NCBI GenBank assembly: GCA_003254905.1
Contig: QANU01019479.1
Span: 348,132 to 412,131, forward strand
Direction of reading: 5' to 3'
Length of the DNA: 64,000 nt
Source: Nissolia schottii
Taxonomy: Eukaryota > Streptophyta > Magnoliopsida > Fabales > Fabaceae
Positions 47,203 to 59,996 of the stretch are shown piece by piece. The position numbers and the translations under genes are program-made. The first letter of the stretch is position 1; each line of letters opens with the position of its first letter. The notes beneath the pieces are model-generated. The model worked only from the letters and a program-made list of their open reading frames with translations. It searched no databases and was not told where the DNA came from.

Positions 47203-49566
47203 ATTACTTTCCAATTTCGCCATTCATAGTATTCTAAACATATGAATAATCAAGAAATTTAGTTCGACATCCATATAATTAATTAAACAACTGTTGAAAA
47301 TTGAGAAGGGATATTTTGTAAAAATGTTTCATAAACAAGCCTTCATTTCATATTTCTTAATTTGCATCCATATATCTAAACTGACATTAACTAAAGTGAT
47401 ACTTTGCAAGAGCTTTGTTTTTCTAACTGCTGAAGTAAATATACTCATGTACGTAAGATATGACATGTAACTTGCATTTTCTTGTGCAGATCATACTATT
47501 TATGCACTATGAACACATCTACTGCGGTTCTCAGACACACCATGCTTTGCAATTCTTTTAAGCCTATGTGAATCCTGCAATGTGGGAGTGGTCTGATCAT
47601 TGTTTTCGCCCTAGTTATTGGGCATGCGATACAAAAACAAGTACGCGATTCATTTCAGTACTCAATTTGTCATTTTTTGTGATTAAATTACAACTATTCC
47701 TTTAGAAAGAATTTGGTATGCAGAATAAGGAATTCAATGTGGTAAGCAGGGTAAATGAGACAATCCAGTTTTATCTGAATTTCTAGGGGTTTTTATTTTT
47801 TATTTTTTATTTTTTATGCAGTTTCTTTTTCATTACTTTAACTTCAACCAATGTGCATTATAGCATTATACTATTTTGTTGCTAGTGCCTTCTCTAGTTG
47901 CAAAAATGTCCATTAAGATACATTCTCTTTCTTGAGACTGGAATAGACAATTTTAGTATCCTCAAATAGGAAGAAGACTCACTAAGTGAAAGAAGTCTTG
48001 TCAATTGTGCATCTTAATTTCATCACTTGGATTTGCAAAGTCAAGCATTGATATAATTTTACCTTTGCCTCTCCATAAAAGTGAGTATAAATAAGAACTA
48101 TTTTTTTGGTTCTCTATTTTAATTCTTTGATTTCTTTTCTGTTGTTGGACTTGAGGGTTGTGTAGAACCTAATTGATGAGCATGAAAGAGTACTTTAACC
48201 ATTAATTGCCCATATCAGTTGTATATTTGCTACCACCCATGGTCTTAAATTGCGGTTGTGGTCGAGGTTGTTGTGATTGGGAGTATTGCGGCTGTTGCGA
48301 CATGCATCACAACAATTGCGACGTGATCATGTTCAAGCTTTAAGCCCTTGTTGCCACAGAAATGTACCTCCAAATTCAGGTTTTGGAAGTAGTTGTAAAA
48401 TCCAGTTAGCTTGACTCTTTATGAATGTGACATTATGGAAACTGATGTATCTTAGATTTTGTGGAAATTTGCGGTTACCTTTTAATGAGGCACACTTAGA
48501 AATCTTCAAAATTGAATGCAACAATTGCTAACCAGATACATGATGAATCTTTGGTATATTTGGAAGCCTTGGTTTTTGTTGTTAATTTGGAAGTTGCAAA
48601 AAAAAAAAAAAAGGTGTTGAAGGACCTTTTGTTTTGTGGCCTATAAAGAGATTATGATATTATATATGTTCTAAATTAGGGGAAAATATTGCTTCTTTCA
48701 CTTTTTTTTGTGACTTTATGCTGCTTGTTAGCTATGGACTAGCTCATTCTAGCTAATGATATATTATATGGTGGGGTGTGTGTGTGTGTGTATTTTGTAT
48801 TATTAGCCCATGCAAGTTATGAATTATGATCTTTGTTATGTAGAAATGCTTTTGATGGCAGTGTGCATATTTAATTGATCAAGCACAGGTGGAGTAGGAA
48901 CCACGAATTTATCTGACCTAGTAAAGTAACAAACACCCTCTTGAATATGGTGTTCTGCCTTTTGTCTGTACAGGCAACAAAGCTTTTCAAACAAAACAAT
49001 CAGTAACGTTTCAAAACCATTATTGCCTCAATTCTTCTCATTTCAACTCAAAACAGTTGGAAAAGAAAATTAATGATGTCTCACCTCATGTGAAAAGAGT
49101 AAATAGAACCGAACAGAGTCATACACATAATGAAAAAAACCAGGTTGAAAAAGGCTCTATCAAATAAAGTAGCAACTGAACTAGTTCAAACCAAACTTCC
49201 CAATACACTCCTTACTTTCAAATTCTACCTTTATTTCTAGGAACTTCATTACACACCTAAGAGAAAACTAAACAAAAGAAACAACAAAACAAGAGAAAAA
49301 TATGCATAACAGTACATTAAAGCCCCTATATACTTGCCAATAATTTTAGAACAAACACTGCCCCAGGTCCCTGTTACGAAAATGATGAAGCAAAATAAAA
49401 AAACAGAACAAGCAAACGGAACGAGGGGGAGAGATCTCGGTTACTCCCTAGCCGAATTGAAAGAGGCGTGGCTTTATTCTAACAACTGATGGTCATGGCG
49501 ACCACGCCCTGAAACACGCGGAGTTTGTTTCTGTTGCTGAACTCACTTGAAACGCGCCGAGACTAT
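47203..49566. other. Intergenic, no gene seen
   Basis: AT-rich. A TTAAATTGCGGTTGTGGTC block near 48245 with GCGAC-rich sequence to 48325 looks like another dispersed legume repeat. Short GT run near 48776-48792. The last 300 bases may be the old 3' flank of the PHT1 pseudogene. Confidence 0.4.
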
Positions 49567-50728
49567 CTATACCTTGGTTTCGGCTTCCTCTTCTTGCTCG
49601 CCTGACATCTCCTCCAAAGATTTCCCCTTCGCCTCCGGCACCAAGAATGTAAACATGAACCCCAAAATGTTAACAACGCCTAACACAAGGAGCGACTTCC
49701 TTACGCCAATGCCCGCAGGGTAGCCGGCGTCTGCTTTGCTCTTGTCCTGATTCTGCGCCAAATACAAGAATCCGAATGCGCCGATCATGGCACCAAGCTT
49801 CCCCGCACGCCGATGATATTCCATGGCAAGTAGATCGGAACCTAGCGGGGAAAATCTCCGCCGGCACAACGAACGTGGTGGCATTAGGCCCGAAATTCGC
49901 GAAGAAGAAGGTTAAGGAATACAAGACCACGAATCCTATGCGGTTACCCTTATGAGTCCAGTGATCATAAGGAATGGCAAGAGCGAACATGAAGAGAGTC
50001 ATGAAGAAGAACCCCATCAATTGGATAGAAAATCTCCCGATCCGGTCAATGAGGGCAACCGTGAACCAGTAGCCGGGGACGGTGCTGCAACCCTGAAGAC
50101 CTCCTCAAGGGCACTCATGGTTTTCGCGGGGGGGATCCAACCGACTGCGCTGAAGATGTCCTTCTGGAGGAGGTTTTGGCTGTAAAACGCGATATCCAGC
50201 AAGAACCACGTGCTCGTTGTTCCGAGTAAATGCAGGCCGTGGCGAGCGAAGAATTCCTTGGAGAACAAGGCATACGACTGGCTTCGATCCTGATCCTGAT
50301 CCTGATCCTCTTTCTTCGGTTGTTCAGCTTGAATCTCCACCCGCATGACCTTGGACATATCCGCGGCGGCCTTCTCCGTGTTCTTGGTTTCCGGCATCTT
50401 CATCCTCCAATAGTAAGTCATTGCGGCCGGAACCGCTCCAACCGAGTTTGTCGCCGAGCCAGCCAAAGAAGAGCTGCCCAGAGAGAGTGCCGATGAAGGC
50501 TACGCCGTTGACTGCGGCCGACACATTTGGGGGCAACGTGCCAGGCTTGGGCGCGCCGTCGACATGGTAATATATGCGGCCAAGTAGCTTTGTGACGAGG
50601 GATACGCAGAACAGGTCATACGCATCGGTGAAGAATCCCATTCCAGCAACAATGATTGCTGTGAAATGGTACCATTGTGTTTTCGCCACATCTAGCGCAT
50701 TCAGCACTTGGAGTTGCTCCTTGGCCAT
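49567..50728 (-). pseudogene. PHT1-type phosphate/H+ symporter, broken by deletions and frameshifts
   Basis: High-affinity phosphate transporter of the major facilitator superfamily (root plasma membrane), intronless here. The start codon is at 50728 ([20 protein letters not shown]) and the end near 49567 ([20 protein letters not shown]). Between them are at least four lesions. (1) After WLGDKLG about 110 residues (TM3 to TM6 side, including the family signature) are missing and the frame shifts. (2) About 8 residues are lost after MPET. (3) About 9 residues with a shift are lost after EEVFRVA near 50094. (4) A one-base shift occurs at ISSACG near 49800. Remaining pieces match the family closely, so the loss is recent, or the draft sequence is wrong. 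Local GC is higher than around it. Without the missing helices it could not transport. Confidence 0.88.
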
Positions 50729-53700
50729 TAATCACGCAGTTTTCCTCTTCTCTCTCTCTTTCTCCGGTGATTGATTTTTTTCTGCAAAATTGGATTAGAT
50801 TTTTGGCAAACAACTTTGTGAGGTATTTGAATACAAGCACTAAGAATTTATGCATGATTGACCAATGGAGTGTGTTTTCAAGAGAAATCAATCAAATAGA
50901 CATAGACATACAAACTAATATGTTAACCGTGTCTTGAATCAATTTTAAGAATTCAAATTATGCGAGATAATGTTTTAATTGGGTGATTAATGTGTTGATT
51001 ACAAATAATCTAGCTACAAAAATTTGTTCCTCCATATTGAAAAACTGAAAGGCCCTCTGAACTAAATTCAGCAAAATTTAAGCCAAACACGTGTATATTT
51101 CTAGGAAAAAAAAAGGAAAAAAGGAGAAGCCTAGGAAGCAATAGAACACAATAATACTAGGCAGGTTTATGAGATGAGCTAGATTTCATGCACCAAATTA
51201 AAGATGTTAATTGCACCACCAAGCAACAAAATAGAAGATTTCAGGGCCTAAAGATACACACAAGTTTCCTAGCATGTTTCCCCTATACAACAAAACACGC
51301 ATGGAAACAAGTTTACAAGTAAATAAATATCTTTACTCCTATGATATCACGGGGCTCCACTGTTTTAACTGTTCAAGATGGTCACAATTTTTATCCTATT
51401 ATACCCTTAGTTTTAAAATATTTACCAAATTTACATACAAGATTTCTTTTATGCTATATATAGGACAAAATTTTAATAGGCCAAAATAAAACTGTCCAAC
51501 CATATGATCAGTTTCCAAACTCCTCCAATTTGCATGCCCCGTTTTTTAAAGTTTATTTCTATGGTAACCCCTGGGGTATACCATTTTCTAGTATATAAAA
51601 TCTCTTTGTTTTCAGTTTTCACACACACAAAAATTCATTAATCTTCAAAACAAAGGGGAAATAAATAATACTTTATTTGGCTAATCCCATGCGAATATTT
51701 GCATATCAATTAAGAAATTCTCAAAGGTGACTTATGCATGTAACATCTATTAAGGCAATGAAAAACATGATTCATGCATTGTTTCTTTCTTTCTTTTAAT
51801 CAATGATGTAAACAAATATGAATTGTGATAAAATCAGCTGAAAACAAAGGATTATATATTCAGGGAAAAAAAAATCATATGAAATGCACGTTTGGATGCC
51901 AAATGCCACGATCTTCTTTCACCGTTATGAAATTCGGAAAAGGAAGCATCTAAAATGGGCATGATCATGTGTCATAATCACATAATGCATGCATGGGATG
52001 TGACATGAGAATGAGTCAATAACAAATCTAAAATACAAAAAATAAAAGGTGGGAGAAAAAAATAATGCTTGCATGAGAAGAGACATAAGGAGGAGCCAAT
52101 AACAATTAATTAATAGTAATGAAATAAAATAAAAACTTACATAGAGTGAGAGAGATCAGAAATGGAGAAAGGGAAACTGACTAGCAAGTACGAGAGAAGC
52201 TTAAACTTTAATTACTTTGTAAAGAGAAAGCAAAAAATAAGAGAGAGAGGTGAGAAGAGAAGGAATTGGCTGATCGCAAAGGTGGTGAAGAGAGGGATCA
52301 ACGATTTATAGGCAAATAGTAACAAAAACAGAACAAACAGAACATAGTGAGTGGCAACAAAATATTCTACAAGCATATACCCCTTCTTTATCGCCCCTTC
52401 AATGCCTCAGTCAATAACCAATTTATGCTTCCTAAATCGTCGTTGATATATTATTATTCATCATCTTAGATAAATACACTATTTTGTTCCGCGTTACTAC
52501 TTTTATGTTACGTTATGTGCCGATTTTAATTTTTTAAGTTAATTTGTTCTTGTTCATATGTATGTCTATGGAATTGCGATTTTACTTTGCCTCTCATCAT
52601 GGAATTAACCATCATTAATGGAATTCATTAGTGCGCTGAATTTGTTGAGCTCATTGCAATGCCGCTGATTGCTTCTCTTTTAGGATTTACGCCTAATTGC
52701 TTCGTTTTAAATTCACATATATTGGTTCTTCGGTGTCCATAGGGATACCATACCTTCTCATTCTAAAAATAAATAAATGAAATTTAATATTATATTAACT
52801 TAAAAATTGTCAAATAATCATAAGAATGTTCATAATAATATCTTATTTATGTTTAGTTACATAGTTTTTTTCAATTTTTATTTTAAAAAATCAGATCCCT
52901 AAATTTGAACTAAAAAATTTAAAGAACCATAAATAACCATACAATTTGGGAATTCGACTTTTGAAAATAAAAATTAGAGAAACTATGTAACTAATCACAA
53001 ATTAAGGAATCATTATGAACATTCTTATAATTGTTTGATAACTTTTAAGTTCATACAATGTTAAATTGTATTTGTTTGAAATGGAAGGGTATGGTGCCCC
53101 TAGGACACCAAAGAATCCAATTTTTTTTTATGATATATCCAAAGTAAAAATTTTATGAGTTATTCTTAAAAGACCTAACTTATTAACATAGTTATAAACC
53201 TTCTCACTTGTATGAATGATCTTTGGCATTTTTCTTACTATTTTGTCTCTAAAAATGTCAAGTGTCATTCATAAAAATTGGTAGGTTGATAAGTATGTTG
53301 ATGAATTAGGTCTTCTAAGTATTTTTTAATTTTTATCTTTTGACGTATGTCATCAATCACTCATCAACAATATAAAGTAGTAGGGTTACTACCCTATTTA
53401 GTCCTTATGCTTGCTCATCTTCGTCCCTCGATGGAAAATAAAAACTCATTAGTTGTTCAACTTTGCAAATGTTTGACACATTAGTCCCACAATTCATGAC
53501 GTTGTTAATGAACGTAGAGATTGCGAAACCATTATTTTGACTGGTAATTTTTAGGAATTAAATTAAATTTTTCAGTCTAAATAATTGTCTCGTATTTATT
53601 TGTTACGTGAAATCTTTGTAAGAGGAAAAATTGGAATGTTACAATCCCCAAATTGGGGGAAACAAATTTGAAGAGTTCAATGACAAGGAGGGGACTTCTT

Positions 53701-53814
53701 GTCACTCCTTGACCATTCCATTCCCTTATAAAACTTAACACTTAAGTAGTTTAGCAGTCATTCCCTTCCATGTCACTCTCTTACTAGTCATCAATCCAAA
53801 CACACTCTTAAGAT
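50729..53814. other. Intergenic spacer upstream of the PHT1 pseudogene
   Basis: Former PHT1 promoter side, then AT-rich sequence. Near 52800-53060 two AT-rich blocks (ATAATCATAAGAATGTTCATAA at about 52815 and its complement near 53005-53035) form an inverted repeat. 53390-53580 carries the dispersed 'TTAGTCC' type repeat. No gene. Confidence 0.45.
52740..53110. mobile_element. Small fold-back (MITE-like) element
   Basis: The left side TGGTTCTTCGGTGTCCATAG (about 52722) is mirrored on the right by GGTGCCCCTAGGACACCAAA (about 53092). Interior blocks around 52810 and 53010 pair as well. About 370-390 bp, non-coding. Confidence 0.5.
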
Positions 53815-54770
53815 ATGATTTTATTACATTCTCTTCCCCCTTCATTTTGAAATCATATGTTCTCCTCTGCTTCATTTTAAAAATAACCTACAATTTCGTC
53901 TATATTCATATTTTGGACCAAAATACCCTTCACAAATATTTTTTTTATTCATCCTTCACAAATAATTATACATTTTAAAACTTTTTAACAAAATAAAATG
54001 AATATGACTAATAATAATATAAAAGTATAAATACATAATTATGGTAATTATATAAAAATTATTATATTAACATAAAAATTTATTCATCATTCAAAAAATT
54101 GAATATTTTTTTAACAAAATAGAAAAACATGACAAATAATAATATGAAACTATTGATCCATAATTATGATTATTATACAAAAGTTATTTTATTCCATTAA
54201 AAAAGTATATTATTAATTAACAATTTTTTGATAATTTTAAAATAAAAAATTAAATATTTTCTTAGCAATTGATTTTTTAATAATAATATATATTAAGTAT
54301 ATTCAAAGATTTTCTTTTGCTGTGATTATGAAGAAATCTAATTTATTTTTTTTATTATAATGTTTTTTGGTTGAAGCTAATAGAAATGAAAGAGGATGAT
54401 TTTACTATTTTATTTTATATATATCACTCTTTTGAAATTAATTGTTAAGAAAATACTTTATTTTTTATTTTAAAATTTATCATAATTTATTAATTAGTAA
54501 TATATTATGTTAATAAAATATTTTTATATAATTATCGTAATTATACATTAATATTTTTATATTATTATTAGTGATGATTTTTTTTTAAAAAGTTTTAAAA
54601 TGTATAATTATTTGTGAAGGATAAATTTAAATAAAAAAGAAATCTATTTGTGAAGGGCATTTTGATCTAAAATATAAATTTGGACTAAATTGTTGGTTAT
54701 TTTTAAAATAGAGGGGAGGGGGTGATTGTGTAATTTCAAAATGAAGAGAAGGGGAGTGTAATAAAATCAT
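53815..54770. mobile_element. Large fold-back element, about 956 bp, arms of about 450 bp
   Basis: ATGATTTTATTACATTCTC at the left edge is mirrored by the right edge reading inward (ATGATTTTATTACACTCCCC). Pairing continues through TTCATTTTGAAAT, TTTGGACCAAAATACCC / GGGCATTTTGATCTAAA, CTTCACAAATA / TATTTGTGAAG and AT-rich inner arms to a centre near 54290. No reading frame. It resembles a long MITE or a deleted Mutator-like element; a target duplication was not recognised. Confidence 0.75.
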
Positions 54771-56185
54771 CTATTAGCAAAGGAGGGGATGCAATTTACT
54801 CTTGAAAAAACTAGAATGTAATGGCCAACTCCAAAAATGGAAAATCTAAAGGGAAGCGAGAAGAAAATATGAAAGGTCTTTGATGATTGTAGTGTCGTTA
54901 ACCAAATGCTGCAATCAACCTTCTTCTGCACCCTTTTAATGACGACTATAAATATTCTTCGATGCAGACTTCCTCACATATACACACACAGCCCTGACCT
55001 TGTCTCATTTACTGCTTTTGCCGTATCAACCTTTCCTTTATTGCTCCACAATCCATAGCAGTCTTTCCCAACATGTTCAGAGTACATCCTCTTTCCTAAA
55101 ATATTGTATGGAATGAATATTTGGTAAATCTATGTATACCTAAGTTGAATGTAATCCATCTCCAGCTTCCTCTATTCAGTTACAGCAAGACAAAAATGAC
55201 CTAAATAGCATACCGATGGTTTGTGGATCTCAATTCCTTATGTATGCTTGGTTCATGGGTTTAACACTCTACTTTGCACTTTTTACGTACTATTTATAAT
55301 TTTTTTTTCCATAACAATGATAATTTTTACTATTGTCAAATTTATTCTTCTCCCCTTAACTAATTTACATTCATTTTCTTACATTAAATCTTTTGTATTT
55401 TCACCTATTTCCATAAGTATATTTTTTTTTCTTTTCTCCTTAGCATGTGTTAGGAATAAAAATTGAGATCGAATACATGAGCACTATAACATACTCAATT
55501 TACACACACACACACTAATTATTTACTATAAAATATTTTTTAACTAATTATTCAATTATATGACTTATCACTTTTGGTTCTTCATTCAAACTTATTTTAT
55601 GTCTATTTCGAAATAGTGTGGTCCAAATCAACATCATTTTGGTTAGTGAATTATTTGTCACTTCCAATATTGTTGTGATTAATTAAAAATTGTTTAAAAC
55701 TTTCAATAATATTTTTTAAAATTATTTTTAATATTATTTTAATAGGTAAACTCTACAACTTTACAATCCGAGTTTATGAAACCTCCACAAGTTTACTTGA
55801 ACTCTTAAGTTTGATAACCTCGCTCCCGAATAGATCTTACAGAGCCAGACTAACATAATTTTGCTGAACAAGAATATTTTTTGTTTTTGTGAATGAAGAT
55901 TAAAAGCAATGGAGAATCGAAGTCATACAATAGAGAATACAAATTTTCTCAATCCAACTTTTTATTTCTCTACAACTTGAGGAGAGAAAAATTTATAAGG
56001 GACATAATAAGGATTTATGTTAAATTTTATGAGGATTCATAGTTAAGTAATGAGGATTTAGTAAATAATTTTGTACTCTATTAAATAAATATTCGAGTAC
56101 ATAGTGTCTTGACCTAACAAAATTTGACAAAACTCGAACCTGAACATTAAGCGCAGAGCATGGACGTGCGGTTTAAGTCTTTGGA
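54771..56185. other. Intergenic, no gene seen
   Basis: AT-rich. An open frame at 55221-55466 is Phe/Ile-rich and has no family likeness. Nothing else recognised. Confidence 0.45.
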
Positions 56186-58696
56186 TCAATCATCTGGAAA
56201 ACCTAGGAATCTGTTTATATGTTTGGCCACTGGTGTAGCATCACCTGGACAGTACGGAAGGCAAGTATTTAAATCCATATCTGCCATAGTTTCATGGAGT
56301 GTTTGAGGCGTAGCACAATACAGATGTTTTCGGTCAGCAAGTTCTTCTGCAAGCTCACTTTGATGATTATCCATCAAATCTTCATTTACAACCACAATTA
56401 AGGGTTTACCAAGCCGCAATGTCTCAAATATGCTACCTGACCCTGTATAAAATCAGAATAGTCAGTTACTTGCCTCTCACTGGAAATAGAAACAGAGTTC
56501 ACTTGAATTTTCCTTTTAACATTCATTCCTTTTACCCTTTGATTTCCTCCCAATTTAATCAAAATACATATTGACTTCCCTTCCAACTCATCTCACAAAA
56601 TCGATTTTAAATAATAAACAACAATTTGACTTCACTCATTCTGAAACTCAACAGTCAACATGCTTTATATTATAAAGCTTGAAACTAATGAGGCAAATAC
56701 AAATATTAAATAATGTACAAGTAATTGAAGGTATTGGATAAATAGACTACACGTATAACAATATAGGCCTAGGGGCAAGACTCATGATAACAAGCAGGAT
56801 TTTAAAACAGATGGGACTTAATGCAGAAATACCTAGCTATCACATTAAGGAATAGGAATACATTCATAGGATAAAGTGCTATCATTTTCTCATGTGCTCA
56901 TGAATGCACCTGCTTGGCACCTAGTGATGTCAACTGCATCTNTGTACAAGTAATTGAAGGTATTGGATAAATAGACTACACGTATAACAATATAGGCCTA
57001 GGGGCAAGACTCATGATAACAAGCAGGATTTTAAAACAGATGGGACTTAATGTAGAAATACGTAGCTATCACATTAAGGAATAGGAATACGAGATAGGAT
57101 AAAGTGCTATCATTTTCTCATGTGCTCATGAATGCACCTGCTTGGCACCTAGTGATGTCAACTGCATCTAATTTCTCATAATCTTTCTCTCTGCTCCCTT
57201 GAACAAGTGAGTCACAATTGCACAGAATCACATTAGGCCAATTCTTTCTAAGCCAAGTTTTCTTTAAAGGAAAAGGTCATCAAGTACAATAAAACACCAT
57301 TAACATGATGGTAGCTAATACCCACTCATGAACGGGAAAGAAGAATACAGGCAAGACCAAGCAATGGATATATTACTGGTTCAGACATGAAAATTACACT
57401 ATCTATAATACATAATTAGTGAAGCAGCATGCAAAATAAAAGGTGAAATGGGCATACCTGCATGGCTGATAACAAGACAAGCTGATCTGAGATAGTCTGC
57501 AATACTAGATGAAAAAGTAAAGTAGTCTACAGTCAACGAACCATCATCTCCTTCAGACTACAACCAAAAAGTTACCAACAAGAGCAAGAAACTCAGTAAA
57601 AGGAGAAGTATATATTAGAAAAATATATTTAACTAATAAAGTGGTTTTTCTATAAAGAAAAAAAATCATAAAGTAGTTTTAGTCATGGTTATCAAATCGC
57701 ACGATGCGATGCAGAATTGCGAGTCGCCACCTTTGTTTCGATTCTGCACGGGTCCGATAAGCGGGTGAAGAAGACAGGGTCTGCAGGCAGCAAAACGGGT
57801 CAAAACGGCCTGAAGCGACCCAAACCCTTGAAATCGCGATTTTTTTCCTATTTAAAGAAGGGTTAGAATGCCGTGTTTTGGCATCTAACCCTCATTTTAC
57901 CTAGCAACTCGCAATTTTTATTTTTAAAAAAAGGGGGGTCAGAACAGTGTTTTGCGTCTGACCCTTTGTTACCTCTCAAAGGTTTATTTAACCTAATAAA
58001 ATAACACCACTCTCTTATTTTTACATTCATTACATTCATCAGTATCACATCAACTTGCCAAGCAAGCAGCACACAGACATAACGACGTCTGCACCTCCTC
58101 CTCTTCTTTTTCTTTGTTTTTTCTTCATGTTTTTGTTTTCCCTTCCTCCATTTACATTCAAAACATCAAAAGAGAAACTGGAGCCCCATTAATCTAGAAT
58201 GTCACATCTTATGTCATGGATAAACTATATTTACGATTCACGTTATGTATCTAAATCTTATTATTCGATTTGATTCACGATTCATATTTTGTTTCAATGA
58301 TTCACGTTGTGAATTGCAATTTGATAACCATGGGTTTAGCCTTCCAGGAAACTCATTCAACAATTGTTTAATATCACATTTGGATTTGATTCAACTAATA
58401 AGAAAAAAGCTTTCACAAGAACTTTCTTAGCTCATGAGAGCACAAATTGAGTTTAAAACCTAATCAAAAAACATCAAACTTGAGTACAAATTACTGAAAT
58501 GAGAATGTTTGAAAAGTACCTTTGTAGGAACGTACGATCCACGACCCATTTGAATGAGAAGGTGGGTGTACCCTTTTGTTGCCAACTCTTTTCTGACATT
58601 CTGGGAATCCACTGCTCTCACAAGAGCATCAAAACTAGTCGTTCCAACAGTCACAAAAACTATTCTGGTGTTATTGGTGCCTTCCTGATCCCCCAT
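56186..58696 (-). CDS. ALG13: UDP-GlcNAc transferase catalytic subunit ALG13
   Basis: Cytosolic catalytic partner of the ER membrane protein ALG14; together they add the second GlcNAc to dolichol-PP-GlcNAc at the start of N-glycan assembly. Minus-strand exons 58520-58696, 57458-57557 and 56186-56442 join in phase to 177 residues, the usual plant size. The N-terminus has VFVTVGTTSFDALV, typical of this GT28-type fold. Exon 2 gives DYFTFSSSIADYLRSACLVI then SHA; exon 3 continues GSGSIFETLRLGKPLIVVVN, the UDP-GlcNAc-binding region. It ends HINRFLGFPDD. The second intron contains a 229-bp tandem repeat with an N, and the first carries a transposon. A broken inverted copy of the 3' half lies at 59997-61218. 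This copy looks intact and functional. Confidence 0.93.
56714..57170. repeat. Two tandem copies of a 229-bp segment, with an N at the junction
   Basis: Unit 1 is 56714-56942 and unit 2 is 56943-57170; both start TGTACAAGTAATTGAAGG and end GATGTCAACTGCATCT. The only N in the window is at 56942, the exact junction. The inverted copy at 59997-61218 has this segment once and agrees with unit 1 at the sites where the units differ (for example ATTCATAGG versus GAGATAGG). Confidence 0.95.
57684..58332. mobile_element. Terminal-inverted-repeat element in ALG13 intron 1
   Basis: Ends CATGGTTATCAAAT and ATTTGATAACCATG are exact reverse complements; the match extends with one mismatch to 18 bases (TCGCA / TGCAA). 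About 650 bp. Both flanks carry TTTAG (57678-57682 and 58335-58339), possibly the target duplication. No transposase. Part of the same element is in the inverted ALG13 copy, so it was present before that duplication. Confidence 0.65.
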
Positions 58697-59900
58697 TTAG
58701 GTGCGCGAGTATAGTCGATTCTTCCCCCCAAGAAAATGCAGAGCTTGACATCAGAAACAACAACTAGCATTCAAGAGAATCAGTTCTATATAATACCAGT
58801 ACCTAGCTTCACAAATTTCATACAATAAAAATTAAACAATTTCTATATTAATCAAAAATCTAATTACTCAATAAGATTTAAATTAACAATTGAACGACCC
58901 AGAAAAAGAATTTAGACATTAACATCAACCCAAGGCCACTCTCTGAAAAATAAGATAACATGATAACAAGATAACAAGGATAAACAAAAACAGGAACAAA
59001 CACATAACAAGTATGAGTCTATTCCAAAAATAAATTGCAGCAAAAAAAAAAATCAATAAAGATGACCATGTAAAAGAAAAGGCTTAAAAACTGAAGTCAT
59101 ATTGAAAAAAGAACATGAACAATTACCGAAAGCAAACACTCAAATCACTGAAATCAGATAAAATTAGGTATATGGAAGAAGAAAGGTGGTTGCCCGAAGA
59201 GAAGCTAACGTAGTCGTTGGTCACCGGTTGCAGCCGTAATGTTGGCGCGATTGAGGAGGCACCGCTGCTGCTTGTGTCTTGTTTTCGTCGCCCCAGATCG
59301 TGTTCTGTTGTCACCGCCGCTGCTGTTAGCGTCTTTGCCGCTGTTGGACTGGATCGTGTTGCCGCTGGCAGTGGGGCAGTGGGAGAAGAAGAGATGACAT
59401 GAGAAGAGTGGGGTGTGGGTGCCACTGAAGTTTTGGATGGGAAATGAGAAAAATTATTGGTAAATTTTTCGATTAAAAAACTAAAATAAAATAAAACATG
59501 GAAACAGCATAGTTTCAACTTAACTGTGTATACTCACACTCCATGTTTTATTTTCAAAAAGGGTTAATACCTATTTGGTCTCTAAACTTTTAGTCTCTCA
59601 ACTTAAAAAAGTGACACGTTAGTCCTTGAATTTTGCAACAGTTAGACTCATTAGTTCCTCCGTCCACTAAAACTTTAACGGCCGTTAAAGTGTCCGTTAA
59701 CAACTACATTTTCTCTCTCCTTTCTTCTAGTTAGCCTCAAAATGATGTTGTTTTGAAGGTCCAAGGACCAATCTAACCTAAAAAAGTCTAAGGACATATC
59801 TGGCCAAAAATGTTAAGGGATTATTTAGTTCCTGCACCCCGATAACCACCACTTCCTCCACATTGACCTTGAGTCCAGCACCACCACTCCTTTATTCTCA
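58697..59900. other. ALG13 upstream region, no further gene seen
   Basis: 5' flank of ALG13. The open frame at 59123-59518 (minus) is Ser/Thr/Ala-rich and of low information; it may be leader or repeat sequence. 59560-59830 is a copy of the dispersed 'TTTGGTCTCTAAA' repeat. 59840-59990 is mostly CCA/CAC repeat. Confidence 0.45.
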
Positions 59901-59990
59901 TCACCACCACCACCAAACCCTTGTTCCTACCACCACCACCACCACCACACCTCCATTGCCACCACCACCACACCTTCATTCCCACCACCA
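59900..59990. repeat. CCA/CAC-rich simple repeat
   Basis: ACCACCACC-type runs broken by TTCAT and TTGCC. It ends exactly where homology to the ALG13 intron begins, so it may mark a breakpoint. Confidence 0.8.
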
Positions 59991-59996
59991 CTACTA

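Noticed and set aside
59123..59518. Ser/Ala/Thr-rich frame upstream of ALG13
   Set aside because: Low-information sequence, out of phase with ALG13, no motif; more likely leader or repeat than a gene.
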